DNA of 64,000 nucleotides. Source: DASQPR01 sp963724705 (lineage in GTDB: Bacteria > Actinomycetota > Actinomycetes > Mycobacteriales > Micromonosporaceae). A model generated the notes under the pieces. The model saw only the letters and a list, made by a program, of their open reading frames with translations. It was not told where the DNA came from and made no database searches. Location of the stretch: the NCBI GenBank assembly GCA_963724705.1, contig CAVRVS010000004.1, positions 1,178,001 through 1,242,000 on the forward strand. The letters are read 5' to 3'. Position numbers and translations under genes: made by a program. This document shows positions 26,123-34,675 of this stretch, in pieces (within the stretch, counting starts at the first letter, position 1; every line of letters begins with the position of its first letter).

Positions 26123-27292
26123 GTGAGTCACGCCGCCACAGCCGCGACGCAGGTCGAGCCGATCGTGGGGCGGGCACCCAGCGGACCGTTCCAGATCGGC
26201 GACCGGGTTCAGCTCACCGATCCCAAGGGCCGGATGCACACGATCACGCTCGAAGTCGGCGGCGTCTACCACACCCATCGGGGCGGGGTCGCGCACGACG
26301 ATCTGATCGGGCAGCCCGACGGCAGCGTCGTCTCATCATCCGGCGGCACCGTCTATCTGGCGCTGCGGCCACTTCTGGCCGATTACGTCCTGTCCATGCC
26401 CCGCGGTGCACAGGTGATCTATCCGAAGGACGCGGCGCAGATCGTCGCGATGGGGGACATCTTTCCGGGCGCGCGCGTTCTCGAAGCCGGCGCCGGCTCG
26501 GGCGCGCTGTCCTGTTCCCTGCTGCGCGCGGTCGGTGCGTCCGGTGCCGTCCACAGCTGGGAGTTGCGGGAGGACTTCGCGGCCGTGGCCCGGCGCAACG
26601 TCGAAGCGTTCTTCGGCGGTCCGCATCCGGCCTGGACGTTGCGCGTCGGTGACGTCGCCGACACCCATGAGGGCGCCTACGACCGGATCGTCCTCGACAT
26701 GCTCGCCCCGTGGGAAATGATCGACCTGCTGGAGCGATCGCTCGAACCCGGCGGCGTCTTTGTCGGCTATGTGGCCACCACGCCCCAACTGTCCGAGCTG
26801 GTGGAAGCGCTGCGCGCCAACGGCGGCTTCACCGAACCGCGGGCGTGGGAGTCCCTGGTCCGGGACTGGCACGTGGACGGGCTCGCGGTGCGGCCGGACC
26901 ACCGCATGATCGGACATACCGCGTTTCTGATCACGTCGCGTAAGCTCGCTCCCGGTGTCACCGCGCCGCCCCGGCGGCGCAAACCGAGCAAGGGCGCGGA
27001 GGCGTATTCGGCCCGTCGGGCCGCGGCGGCGGCGCGCTCGGACGCGTCCGGAGCACCCGGAGTGGGGACACCGAAGGACGAGACGAACGGCTCGCGCCGC
27101 GAGCCGACAGCCGCTGAAGGGCGCGAAGCGACGGCTACCGAACGGCGCGATACGAGCGCCCAGTCGGCGGAATCGCACGGTTTGCCCGGCAACTCGGCCG
27201 GCGATGCGTCACTCGCGGGTGGCGGATCACCCGACCGGGCGGTGGCGCCGGCGACCGGCACGCCCGAGGATCAGGCCACCGGAGACAGGTAG
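26123..27292 (+). CDS. trmI: tRNA (adenine-58-N1)-methyltransferase TrmI
   Basis: TrmI methylates A58 in the T-loop of tRNA. The 389-aa product has the N-terminal GPFQIGDRVQLTDPKGR and YHTHRGGVAHDDLIG blocks, MPRGAQVIYPKDAAQIV, the SAM-binding VLEAGAGSGALS around residues 119-130, and DRIVLDMLAPWE. The catalytic core ends near residue 270. The last ~115 residues are low-complexity and rich in Ala, Arg, Glu, Gly and Thr, an extension that I believe is unusually long for the family (typical length about 270-300). GTG 26123 is the start; the open frame extends further upstream but overlaps the protease. Confidence 0.93.
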   Translation: MSHAATAATQVEPIVGRAPSGPFQIGDRVQLTDPKGRMHTITLEVGGVYHTHRGGVAHDDLIGQPDGSVVSSSGGTVYLALRPLLADYVLSMPRGAQVIYPKDAAQIVAMGDIFPGARVLEAGAGSGALSCSLLRAVGASGAVHSWELREDFAAVARRNVEAFFGGPHPAWTLRVGDVADTHEGAYDRIVLDMLAPWEMIDLLERSLEPGGVFVGYVATTPQLSELVEALRANGGFTEPRAWESLVRDWHVDGLAVRPDHRMIGHTAFLITSRKLAPGVTAPPRRRKPSKGAEAYSARRAAAAARSDASGAPGVGTPKDETNGSRREPTAAEGREATATERRDTSAQSAESHGLPGNSAGDASLAGGGSPDRAVAPATGTPEDQATGDR

Positions 27293-27301
27293 GTCGAGGA
27301 G

Positions 27302-27874
27302 ATGGTCTCGTACGGCAGCAGCGATCTGCCCGCGGTGTTCCCGGACTGGTCGCCGTACCCGGATCTGGATTCGGCGGCGCGCGCATACCTGCGGGACCCG
27401 GACATCGCAATCGATGCGCTCGCGAGCATGCTCGGTGGGGCGCCGGTGCTCGGGTTCACGCTCGAACGCTTTGTCAACGAGGTCAACGGCGTCTGGCAGG
27501 AGGTCGTGATCTGCGACGGCCGCCGGCTGATCCTCTGGCACGGCGAGGACGTACCGCCGGGGGATGGGCCGGCCGGATCGATGACCTCATCGCTGCGCGT
27601 GGTGCCGCTGTCCGCGGTGACGGAGGTCGGTTGCCGTCGTCGTCTCAGCCGCACCAGCGGCGGCTCGACCCGAGTCGACAGCGCGGACGTCTACCTGCTG
27701 CTGAGCTCGCTCGACGAGGCCGGCTTCGGGCAGATGGAGGAGACGCAGACGGTGATCCGGCACGACGCGCTGCGCTTCGGTAAGACACTCGACGACGGCG
27801 GTCCCGGTCAGATCGCCCGCCTGGAGGAGTTCGCCCAGCTCGTCGCGTCCCTCGTCGGGCAGCCCCTGCGATAG
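27302..27874 (+). CDS. Conserved hypothetical protein, 190 aa
   Basis: This soluble protein follows trmI by only 9 bp with GAGGAG directly before ATG 27302. It begins with a segment DLPAVFPDWSPYPDLDSAARAYLRDPDIAIDALASML, continues with FTLERFVNEVNGVWQEVVICDGRRLILWHGEDVP, a basic RVVPLSAVTEVGCRRRLSRT, and ends LVASLVGQPLR. Alternating beta strands in the middle resemble a pleckstrin-like or Tubby-like small barrel, but I cannot assign a family. Its position between trmI and the ferredoxin/arc genes suggests that it belongs to the proteasome-neighbourhood core. Confidence 0.7.
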   Translation: MVSYGSSDLPAVFPDWSPYPDLDSAARAYLRDPDIAIDALASMLGGAPVLGFTLERFVNEVNGVWQEVVICDGRRLILWHGEDVPPGDGPAGSMTSSLRVVPLSAVTEVGCRRRLSRTSGGSTRVDSADVYLLLSSLDEAGFGQMEETQTVIRHDALRFGKTLDDGGPGQIARLEEFAQLVASLVGQPLR

Positions 27875-28013
27875 GGCTTCGTGGCCGATGCCCCCGTGAT
27901 CTTGGGGAGATCGACGTATCCGACGCGTTCGATAGGTGGAAATCCCCATGATCACCGGCAAGGAGAGACTCGGGAACCCCCGCAAACTACTTCGAACGTG
28001 CCGATAGCTCGGC

Positions 28014-28298
28014 TTAGTCCTCGGCGGCCGGACCCGCGATCTCGACGTCGTCGGTGCTGCGCAGGACGTGAATGCAGTCGCCCGGGCATTCCTTGGCCGC
28101 GTCGATCACTTCGAGACGCAGGTGGGCCGGCACGTCGGCGCGGGAGCCCGGGGCCAGTTGCATCTCACCGGCGGCATCCTTGACGTACGCCAGGCCGTCG
28201 ATGTCAAATTCGAAGACCTCGGGCGCATATTGCACGCAGAGCCCGTCGCCCGTACACAGATCCTGGTCGACCCAGACCCGCAGCGCGTCGGTCGTCAT
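28014..28298 (-). CDS. Ferredoxin
   Basis: This encodes 94 aa, a small actinobacterial ferredoxin. Cys15 and Cys21 lie in DLCTGDGLCVQYAPEVFE and Cys71 and Cys75 in KECPGDCIHV, giving CX5C and CX3C spacing compatible with a [3Fe-4S] or [4Fe-4S] cluster, as in cytochrome P450 partner ferredoxins. The acidic C-terminus is typical. A ferredoxin at this position, divergent from arc/mpa, is a conserved feature of actinobacterial proteasome loci; its redox partner is unknown. ATG 28298 is used; GGGAG lies about 11 bases upstream. Confidence 0.9.
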   Translation of the reverse strand: MTTDALRVWVDQDLCTGDGLCVQYAPEVFEFDIDGLAYVKDAAGEMQLAPGSRADVPAHLRLEVIDAAKECPGDCIHVLRSTDDVEIAGPAAED

Positions 28299-28783
28299 CG
28301 CGTCGCCATCTCCCGCCTTCGCCGTCCGGCAACTGTCCGTGCCCGTACCCTCGGCTCTTGCCCTAACGCCCGTCGCTCCGGACAAAGGACCCGAACCCTT
28401 GCCCAATTTCAGGGTTCGACCACCATCCGGGAACGTCGTTGTCCCGAATTCCTGACGGTACCCGACGCTATCGTGGCCAAAGATGGCACCCGAGGCGTCT
28501 CGCGTATCGGACCGAAGAAGTGTCTCAGTCACATAACAGGCGAATCGCCCGACACGTTTGCTGACACCGGATAACGTCGCTCGAGATGGTGTCCGATCGG
28601 CCCTCGCGGCGGCGGCACCGTGGCTGTCCGAGCGGCATTTTCCAGCCGCGCAAGGATTGTCCGCGCAGTCAAGGTCTGCGAGTGATTTTGTAAACAGCCG
28701 GCTACGGCAGTGTCGGGAGGAGCCAGCAGGGGCTCCCAGCGGTTAGTGTGGAGTCAAGACCTTTGCCCCCGGGGAGGTGGGAC
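28299..28783. other. 485-bp divergent intergenic region between ferredoxin and arc
   Basis: No reading frame here has the codon bias or family resemblance of a gene. It must hold the promoters of the ferredoxin and arc genes. It includes TAGTGT at 28744-28749 (candidate arc -10) and a GGGAG...CTCCC hairpin-like segment around 28713-28737. It is somewhat less GC-rich near 28500-28560 and 28660-28690. No tRNA, riboswitch or SOS box was recognised. Confidence 0.5.
28744..28749 (+). promoter_or_regulatory. Putative -10 box TAGTGT for arc/mpa
   Basis: TAGTGT lies 34 bases before GTG 28784, leaving a short leader with a GGGGAGG ribosome-binding site, in contrast to the leaderless starts elsewhere in the window. 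Confidence 0.35.
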
Positions 28784-30550
28784 GTGGCACGCAGCGACGA
28801 CGCGGAGACGCGCGCCGCACGGTGGGAGAAGGAATCGCATGATCTCTCCACCCAGGTCGCGTTCCTTCAGGAGGAACTCGCCCTAGTCCGGCGCAAGTTG
28901 ACCGAAAGCCCTCGACATGTACGCCAGCTCGAAGAGCGACTTGCGGCAACGCAGGCGCAGCTCGCTCGGCTGACCGAGAACAACGATCGCCTGGTGGCCA
29001 CGCTCAAGGAAGCGCGGGGCCAGATCGTGACGCTCAAGGAAGAGATCGACCGGCTCGCCCAGCCGCCCAGCGGCTACGGCGTGTTCCTGTCGCGTCATGA
29101 CGACGGAACGGTCGACATCTTCACCGGTGGCCGCAAGCTGCGCGTTGCCGTTTCACCCTCGATCGAGATCGACGAGCTGCGCCGTGGGCAGGAAGTCTTG
29201 CTCAACGACGCGCTCAATATCGTCGACGCGTTCGGATTCGAACGGGTCGGCGAGGTTGTGACCTACAAGGAGGTCCTCGACGGTGGCGATCGCGCACTGG
29301 TGATCTCGCACGCCGACGAGGAGCGCATCGTGTTCCTCGCCGAGACGTTGATCGACGCACCGTTGCGCGCCGGCGACTCGCTCATGATCGAGCCCCGCTC
29401 GGGATATGCATACGAGCGCATCCCGAAGAGCGAGGTCGAGGAACTGGTGCTGGAGGAGGTGCCGGACGTCGACTACCTCGACATCGGTGGCCTCGACCGG
29501 CAGATCGAGCAGATCCGCGACGCTGTGGAGCTGCCGTTCCTGCACGCGGAGCTGTTCCGCGAGCACCAACTGCGGCCGCCGAAGGGCATCCTGCTCTACG
29601 GTCCGCCCGGCTGTGGCAAGACGCTCATCGCGAAAGCGGTCGCAAATTCACTCGCCAAGAAGATCGCCGAGCGCCGGGGCGAGGAGAAGCACACCAGTTT
29701 CTTCCTGAACATCAAGGGCCCGGAACTGCTCAACAAGTACGTCGGCGAGACCGAGCGACACATCCGGCTGATCTTCCAGCGGGCCCGTGAGAAGGCCAGT
29801 GAAGGCACGCCGGTGATCGTTTTCTTCGACGAGATGGACTCGGTGTTCCGCACCCGCGGCTCCGGCGTCTCCTCGGACGTGGAAAACACGATCGTTCCGC
29901 AGTTGCTCTCGGAGATCGACGGCGTGGAGGGCCTCGAGAACGTCATCGTGATTGGCGCGTCCAACCGCGAGGACATGATCGATCCGGCCATCCTGCGTCC
30001 CGGTCGACTGGACGTCAAGATCAAGATTGAGCGGCCGGACGCCGAGGCGGCCAAGGACATCTTCTCGAAGTACATCCTGTCCGGTCTCCCGCTGCACCCG
30101 GATGACCTGGCCGAGCACGGCGGAGACGCGGATTCCTGCGTCGCGGCCATGATCCAGGCCACGGTTCTGCGGATGTACTCGGAGACGGACGAGAACCGCT
30201 TCCTCGAGGTGACCTACGCCAACGGTGACAAGGAAGTCCTCTACTTCAAGGACTTCAACTCCGGCGCGATGATCCAGAACATCGTGGATCGTGGCAAGAA
30301 GATGGCGATCAAGGAGTTCCTGTCGTCCGGACGCAAGGGCATGCGACTGCAGCATCTGCTCGACGCGTGCGTCGACGAATTCCGCGAGAACGAGGATCTG
30401 CCGAACACGACGAACCCGGACGACTGGGCTCGGATCTCCGGCAAGAAGGGCGAGCGGATCGTCTACATCCGCACGCTCATCTCCGGTGGCAAGGGCGCCG
30501 AGGCCGGCCGGTCGATCGATACGGTCAACAACACCGGTCAGTATCTGTAA
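28784..30550 (+). CDS. arc: Proteasome-associated ATPase ARC (Mpa)
   Basis: ARC forms the hexameric AAA+ ring that captures Pup-tagged proteins, unfolds them and feeds the 20S proteasome. The product is 588 aa from GTG 28784, supported by GGGGAGG. Residues ~15-92 form the N-terminal coiled coil that binds Pup, followed by two OB domains (~95-230). Walker A GPPGCGKT is at 273-280 and Walker B VIVFFDE at 344-350, with the second-region NREDMIDPAILRPGRLD. The C-terminus ends Gln-Tyr-Leu, matching the penultimate-Tyr motif needed to dock on the proteasome alpha ring. A strong hairpin follows the stop. Confidence 0.97.
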   Translation: MARSDDAETRAARWEKESHDLSTQVAFLQEELALVRRKLTESPRHVRQLEERLAATQAQLARLTENNDRLVATLKEARGQIVTLKEEIDRLAQPPSGYGVFLSRHDDGTVDIFTGGRKLRVAVSPSIEIDELRRGQEVLLNDALNIVDAFGFERVGEVVTYKEVLDGGDRALVISHADEERIVFLAETLIDAPLRAGDSLMIEPRSGYAYERIPKSEVEELVLEEVPDVDYLDIGGLDRQIEQIRDAVELPFLHAELFREHQLRPPKGILLYGPPGCGKTLIAKAVANSLAKKIAERRGEEKHTSFFLNIKGPELLNKYVGETERHIRLIFQRAREKASEGTPVIVFFDEMDSVFRTRGSGVSSDVENTIVPQLLSEIDGVEGLENVIVIGASNREDMIDPAILRPGRLDVKIKIERPDAEAAKDIFSKYILSGLPLHPDDLAEHGGDADSCVAAMIQATVLRMYSETDENRFLEVTYANGDKEVLYFKDFNSGAMIQNIVDRGKKMAIKEFLSSGRKGMRLQHLLDACVDEFRENEDLPNTTNPDDWARISGKKGERIVYIRTLISGGKGAEAGRSIDTVNNTGQYL

Positions 30551-30565
30551 CCAGTGCTGCTGGTT

Positions 30566-30598
30566 CGACGGGCGCTGCCGCCGTGGCAGCGCCCGTCG
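30566..30598 (+). terminator. Perfect 14-bp hairpin after arc
   Basis: CGACGGGCGCTGCC pairs with GGCAGCGCCCGTCG around the loop GCCGT, 16 bp after the arc stop. No long T-run follows. It probably terminates or attenuates transcription between arc and dop. Confidence 0.75.
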
Positions 30599-30695
30599 CG
30601 CTTTCCGTGGCGAGTCGTGCGCGGCGCCCGAGGGGGCGGGGAAATGCGGATCCATGCGTGGCTGGTTCCGGCGGACGGGTGTCGGCGTGGCACTC

Positions 30696-30701
30696 TAGGC
30701 T
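30696..30701 (+). promoter_or_regulatory. Putative -10 box TAGGCT for dop
   Basis: TAGGCT lies 58 bases before GTG 30760, downstream of the arc hairpin. It would start a dop-pup-prcB(-prcA) transcript with a short leader; AAAGGA precedes the start codon. Confidence 0.35.
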
Positions 30702-30759
30702 CGACGGGTCGACTGGCTCGCACGAGACGGCGTAGCGGCCGCCAAAGGATGGTGTACCG

Positions 30760-32268
30760 GTGAGCGTACGGCGGATTATGGGCACCGAGATCGAATACGG
30801 CATCTCCGTGCCCGGACAACCCGCGGCCAACCCGATGGTGACCTCGTCGCAGATCGTCAACGCGTACGCGGCCCGGCCGGAGTTGGCCCGTGGCGGTCGT
30901 GCCCGGTGGGACTACGAGGAAGAGTCGCCACTGCGCGATGCCCGCGGCTTCAGCTACTCCGGCGCGCTCTATGACCCGGCCGAGGCGCTCGCCGACGAGG
31001 ATATCGGTCTGGCCAACGTGATCCTGACCAACGGCGCCCGGCTCTACGTCGACCACGCGCACCCGGAGTTCTCGACGCCGGAGTGCACGAACCCCCGCGA
31101 CATCGTGCTGTGGGACAAGGCCGGGGAGCGGGTCATGGCCGAGGCGGCGCGCCGCGCGGCGACGGTGCCCGGCACCGGTGTTATCAACCTCTACAAGAAC
31201 AACACCGACAACAAGGGCGCGTCCTACGGCGCCCACGAGAATTATCTGATGTCCCGGCAGACGCCGTTCGCCGACATCGTGGCCTATCTGACGCCGTTCT
31301 TCGTCACCCGGCAGATCGTGTGCGGCGCCGGCCGTGTGGGCATCGGCCAGGACGGCGCGACCGCCGGCTTCCAGATTTCGCAGCGAGCCGACTTCTTCGA
31401 GGTCGAGGTCGGCCTCGAGACGACGTTGAAGCGGCCCATCATCAACACGCGGGACGAGCCGCACGCCGACGCGGACAAGTACCGCCGGCTGCACGTCATC
31501 ATCGGCGACGCCAACCTGTCCGAGGTTTCTACGCTTCTGAAGGTCGGCACGACCTCGCTCATCCTCGCGATGATCGAGGCGAAGGAATGCACCGGCGACC
31601 TGTCGATCGCGGATCCGGTGACGGAGCTCAAGAACGTCAGCCACGACCCGAGCCTGTCCCACCTCGTACGCCTGCGCGACGGCCGCCGCCTGACCGCGCT
31701 GGATCTGCAGTGGGCGTTCTTCGAGCGGGCGTCGTCGTTTGTGGAGTCACACGGCACCGACGAAGCGACCGATGAGGTGATGCAACGCTGGGAGGCGGTG
31801 CTCGACCAGCTCGGACGGGACCCGATGGGCTGCGCGGACCGGCTCGACTGGGTGGCCAAGCTCCGGCTGCTGGAGGGCTACCGGGAGCGTGAGGAGCTCG
31901 GCTGGGCCTCCCCGAAACTGGCGCTCGTCGACCTGCAGTACGCCGACGTACGCCCAGAGAAGGGCCTCTACCATCGGCTTGTGAGTCGCGGCTCGATGGA
32001 GACGCTGTTCGAGCCGGAGCAGGTGCGCCGCGCGATGGCCGAGCCGCCGGAGGACACGCGGGCCTATTTCCGCGGCCGGTGCCTGGCCCAGTACGGCTCC
32101 GAGGTGGTGGCCGCCAGCTGGGATTCGGTGATCTTCGACGTCGGGCGGGACTCGCTCGTCCGGGTGCCGATGATGGAGCCTGAGCGCGGCACCAAGGCGC
32201 ACGTCGGTTCGCTCTTCGACCGCTGCCCGAGCGCCAAGGATCTGCTGGAAGCGATCACCACTACGTGA
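30760..32268 (+). CDS. dop: Pup deamidase/depupylase Dop
   Basis: Dop converts the C-terminal Gln of Pup to Glu and removes Pup from substrates, using bound ATP as cofactor. The 502-aa protein starts VRRIMGTEIEYGIS with the metal-binding Glu10 and carries the putative nucleophile Asp98 in RLYVDHAHPEFSTPE. The INLYKNNTDNKGASYGAHENYL, INTRDEPHADADKYRRLHVI and DLQYADVRPEKGLYHRL blocks are diagnostic. An inserted loop at about residues 38-80 (absent in PafA) distinguishes it from the ligase. GTG 30760 starts the gene, 65 bp ahead of pup. Confidence 0.97.
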   Translation: MSVRRIMGTEIEYGISVPGQPAANPMVTSSQIVNAYAARPELARGGRARWDYEEESPLRDARGFSYSGALYDPAEALADEDIGLANVILTNGARLYVDHAHPEFSTPECTNPRDIVLWDKAGERVMAEAARRAATVPGTGVINLYKNNTDNKGASYGAHENYLMSRQTPFADIVAYLTPFFVTRQIVCGAGRVGIGQDGATAGFQISQRADFFEVEVGLETTLKRPIINTRDEPHADADKYRRLHVIIGDANLSEVSTLLKVGTTSLILAMIEAKECTGDLSIADPVTELKNVSHDPSLSHLVRLRDGRRLTALDLQWAFFERASSFVESHGTDEATDEVMQRWEAVLDQLGRDPMGCADRLDWVAKLRLLEGYREREELGWASPKLALVDLQYADVRPEKGLYHRLVSRGSMETLFEPEQVRRAMAEPPEDTRAYFRGRCLAQYGSEVVAASWDSVIFDVGRDSLVRVPMMEPERGTKAHVGSLFDRCPSAKDLLEAITTT

Positions 32269-32294
32269 TGGGCTCAACATCGCCCGTGACGATG

Positions 32295-32308
32295 TAGGTT
32301 TTGACCTA
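32295..32308 (+). promoter_or_regulatory. TAGGT-N4-ACCTA inverted repeat upstream of pup
   Basis: A perfect 5-bp inverted repeat lies in the 64-bp dop-pup gap, 24 bases before ATG 32333. Its left half TAGGTT also fits a -10 hexamer, so it might be an extra promoter with an overlapping operator for pup. This is inference only. Confidence 0.35.
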
Positions 32309-32332
32309 AGCACCATCTCGTAAGGAGGCACC

Positions 32333-32551
32333 ATGGCTACTCGCGACACCGGCGGCCAGTCGCAGTCCGGCCGGTCCCGCCGCGACGACGAGGTTGACGA
32401 CGCGGCGGCGCCCGCGGTCGACCCCGAGGTCGCCGAGCGGCAGGAGAAGCTCACCGAAGACGTCGACGACCTGCTGGACGAGATCGATTCGGTGCTCGAA
32501 GAGAACGCCGAGGAATTCGTGCGCGGGTATGTGCAGAAGGGTGGTCAGTGA
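32333..32551 (+). CDS. pup: Prokaryotic ubiquitin-like protein Pup
   Basis: Pup is the 72-aa disordered tag attached to lysines of proteasome substrates. The N-terminal half is basic and flexible; the C-terminal half (ERQEKLTEDVDDLLDEID and VLEENAEEFVRGYVQKGGQ) forms the helix bound by the ARC coiled coil. It ends Gly-Gly-Gln, so deamidation by Dop is required before ligation by PafA. A strong AAGGAGG ribosome-binding site precedes ATG 32333. The stop overlaps the prcB start by four bases (GTGA), coupling their translation. Confidence 0.98.
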   Translation: MATRDTGGQSQSGRSRRDDEVDDAAAPAVDPEVAERQEKLTEDVDDLLDEIDSVLEENAEEFVRGYVQKGGQ

Positions 32552-33417
32552 CGTTGCCAGCCGACCGAAACCCGGCCGACCTGCTCCCCGGCTACTTGCC
32601 CGCGTCGTACCGCGTCGCGGGTGAGTCGTCTTTCACGGAGTTCCTCAGCCGCTCCGCACCGCACATGTTGCCGGGCGGCCGTCCGCTGCCACCGGCGGGC
32701 GTTGTCGGCAGCCTCCCGGACGCGCCGCCGCATGCCACGACGATCATCGCGATCGGCTGCGTCGACGGGATCGTGATGGCGGGCGACCGCCGGGCGACGA
32801 TGGGCAACCTCATCGCGAGTCGGGACATCGAGAAGGTCCACTCGGCCGACGCGTATTCGTGCATCGGCATCGCGGGCACCGCGGGCGTCGGCATCGAACT
32901 GATCCGGCTGTTCCAGGTCGAACTCGAGCATTACGAGAAGATCGAGGGCACCGTACTGTCGATCGACGGTAAGGCGAACCGACTCGCGACAATGGTGCGC
33001 AACAACCTCGGTGCGGCGATGCAGGGCCTCGCGGTGATCCCGTTGTTCGCCGGCTTCGACCTGGACGCGACCGACCCGAGCCGGGTCGGCCGGATCTTCA
33101 GCTTCGACGTCGCCGGCGGGGTCTACGAGGAGACCGGGTACGACGCGATCGGATCCGGATCACTGTTCGCCAAGTCGGCGCTCAAGAAGACGTACCGGTC
33201 GGGCGTGACGACGGAAGAGGCTTCCCGACTCGCGATCGAGGCGCTCTACGACGCCGCCGACGATGACACCGCCACCGGCGGACCGGACCTGATCCGGAAA
33301 ATCTTCCCGGTCGTGATGACCGCTACGGCGCAAGGTACGCACCGACTCTCGGACGCGGAGACCGGCGCGCTGGCCGAGGCCATCATCGGCGCGCGAGCGG
33401 CCGACCCGACGCCGTAA
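32548..33417 (+). CDS. prcB: Proteasome subunit beta
   Basis: PrcB is the catalytic beta subunit of the 20S proteasome. The 289-aa precursor has a 63-residue propeptide and is expected to self-cleave before Thr64 in PHA-TTIIAIGC, exposing the nucleophile. Asp and Lys of the active site are visible in MAGDRRATMGN and IEKVHSADAY. The SGxD-type signature appears as YDAIGSGSLFAKSAL. The gene starts at GTG 32548, overlapping the pup stop. A 101-bp gap separates it from prcA. Confidence 0.97.
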   Translation: MTLPADRNPADLLPGYLPASYRVAGESSFTEFLSRSAPHMLPGGRPLPPAGVVGSLPDAPPHATTIIAIGCVDGIVMAGDRRATMGNLIASRDIEKVHSADAYSCIGIAGTAGVGIELIRLFQVELEHYEKIEGTVLSIDGKANRLATMVRNNLGAAMQGLAVIPLFAGFDLDATDPSRVGRIFSFDVAGGVYEETGYDAIGSGSLFAKSALKKTYRSGVTTEEASRLAIEALYDAADDDTATGGPDLIRKIFPVVMTATAQGTHRLSDAETGALAEAIIGARAADPTP

Positions 33418-33518
33418 CCGATTCGGCGTCGTCTCACGACGACGACGCTGCTCACCCACACCCGGCGGCGACGCCGACGCACGCACCGACAACCGACCGA
33501 GCGAGGAGACCGCACACC

Positions 33519-34541
33519 GTGGCCATGCAGTTCTACGCCTCACCCGAGCAGATCATGCGGGACCGCTCGGAGTTCGCGCGCAAGATGATCGCGCGCGGAC
33601 GCAACGTCGTGGTGATGAGCTACTCGGGCGGCGTGCTGTTCGTGACGGAGAACCCGTCCAAGGCGCTGCACAAGGTCAGCGAAATCTACGACCGGATCGG
33701 GTTCGCCGCGGTTGGCCGCTACAACGAGTTCGAGAATCTCCGGGCCGCCGGTGTTCGGATGGCCGATCTGCGCGGCTATTCCTACGATCGGCGCGACGTG
33801 ACCGGCCGCGCCATCGCGACCGCGTTCGCCCAGACGCTCGGCTCGATCTTCACGGTCGAGACGAAGCCGTACGAGGTGGAGATCTGCATCGCCGAGGTCA
33901 CCGCCAGCGCGGCCACGGATGAGCTCTACCGGATCACCTACGACGGACAGGCTCAGGAGGAGCAGGGCTTCCTCGCGATGGGCGGCCAGACCGACGTGCT
34001 GTCGAAGCTGCTCCGCGAGAAGCACACCGCGGACATGTCACTGACCGACGCCGTCCAACTCGCGGTGGAAGCGGTCGCGTCCGTCGGCGGCGAGGGCGGC
34101 AAGCCCCGCACGATCGATCCGAACCAGCTCGAGGTCGCCGTACTCGACCGCGCCCGGCCCGGTCGCAAGTTCCGGCGCATCACCGGCGCCGCATTGACGC
34201 CGTTGCTCGAATCGGCGAGCAAGGCGGCCGAGACGCCCGCCGCGGACGCGGGCGAGGCGCCAGCCGCGGCCCCGGCCTCGGGCGGGGTGCCAGCCAACGA
34301 ATCGACGGGTACGGCGAGCGCGGAGACCACGTCGGCCGCCGCCGCAGCCACGAATGGCGACAAGGCAACCGGCGCACCCACGAGCATCGACGAGGCCTCC
34401 GCACGCGAGGCCGAAGCGATCGAGTCCGGTGCAGCCGAGCCGGATGTCGCCGGCGAACCCTCGACCGAGGACGCGGAGGACGATACGGCGGCCGAGACGC
34501 CGGACGATGGTACGGCCGCCGGCGGCGACGCGGAGTCCTGA
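33519..34541 (+). CDS. prcA: Proteasome subunit alpha with long acidic tail
   Basis: PrcA forms the gated outer rings of the 20S proteasome. The 340-aa product has the alpha signature FYASPEQIMRDRSEFARKMIARGR, then SYSGGVLFVTENPS, KVSEIYDRIGFAAVGRYNEFENLR and RGYSYDRRDVTG. The folded domain ends near residue 230. The remaining ~110 residues are rich in Ala, Glu, Thr, Asp and Gly and lack hydrophobic order; most PrcA proteins I know are about 240-280 aa. GTG 33519 has GAGGAG ten bases upstream; ATG 33525 is an alternative. The tail is described as a finding. Confidence 0.96.
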   Translation: MAMQFYASPEQIMRDRSEFARKMIARGRNVVVMSYSGGVLFVTENPSKALHKVSEIYDRIGFAAVGRYNEFENLRAAGVRMADLRGYSYDRRDVTGRAIATAFAQTLGSIFTVETKPYEVEICIAEVTASAATDELYRITYDGQAQEEQGFLAMGGQTDVLSKLLREKHTADMSLTDAVQLAVEAVASVGGEGGKPRTIDPNQLEVAVLDRARPGRKFRRITGAALTPLLESASKAAETPAADAGEAPAAAPASGGVPANESTGTASAETTSAAAAATNGDKATGAPTSIDEASAREAEAIESGAAEPDVAGEPSTEDAEDDTAAETPDDGTAAGGDAES

Positions 34542-34663
34542 TCCGCCAGTTCGATCGATCCAAATGCAAGCCCGTTGGCGTAAGGAATGACGCACGTCAC
34601 GCCCCTGTCCGACACGGGTGACCGGTAATCTCCGATGATCTTCCAGTTGGCTGTTTCTGCGGC

Positions 34664-34669
34664 TACTGT
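34664..34669 (+). promoter_or_regulatory. Putative -10 box TACTGT for pafA
   Basis: TACTGT ends six bases before ATG 34676. It indicates that pafA is transcribed separately from prcA as a leaderless message. Confidence 0.5.
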
Positions 34670-34675
34670 CGTGTC

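Noticed and set aside
34580..34670. PafBC/RecA-NDp-type promoter (TTGTCRGTG-N8-TANNNT) upstream of pafA
   Set aside because: CTGTCCGAC and TAATCT are present, but the spacing is 12 rather than 8 and the match is incomplete.
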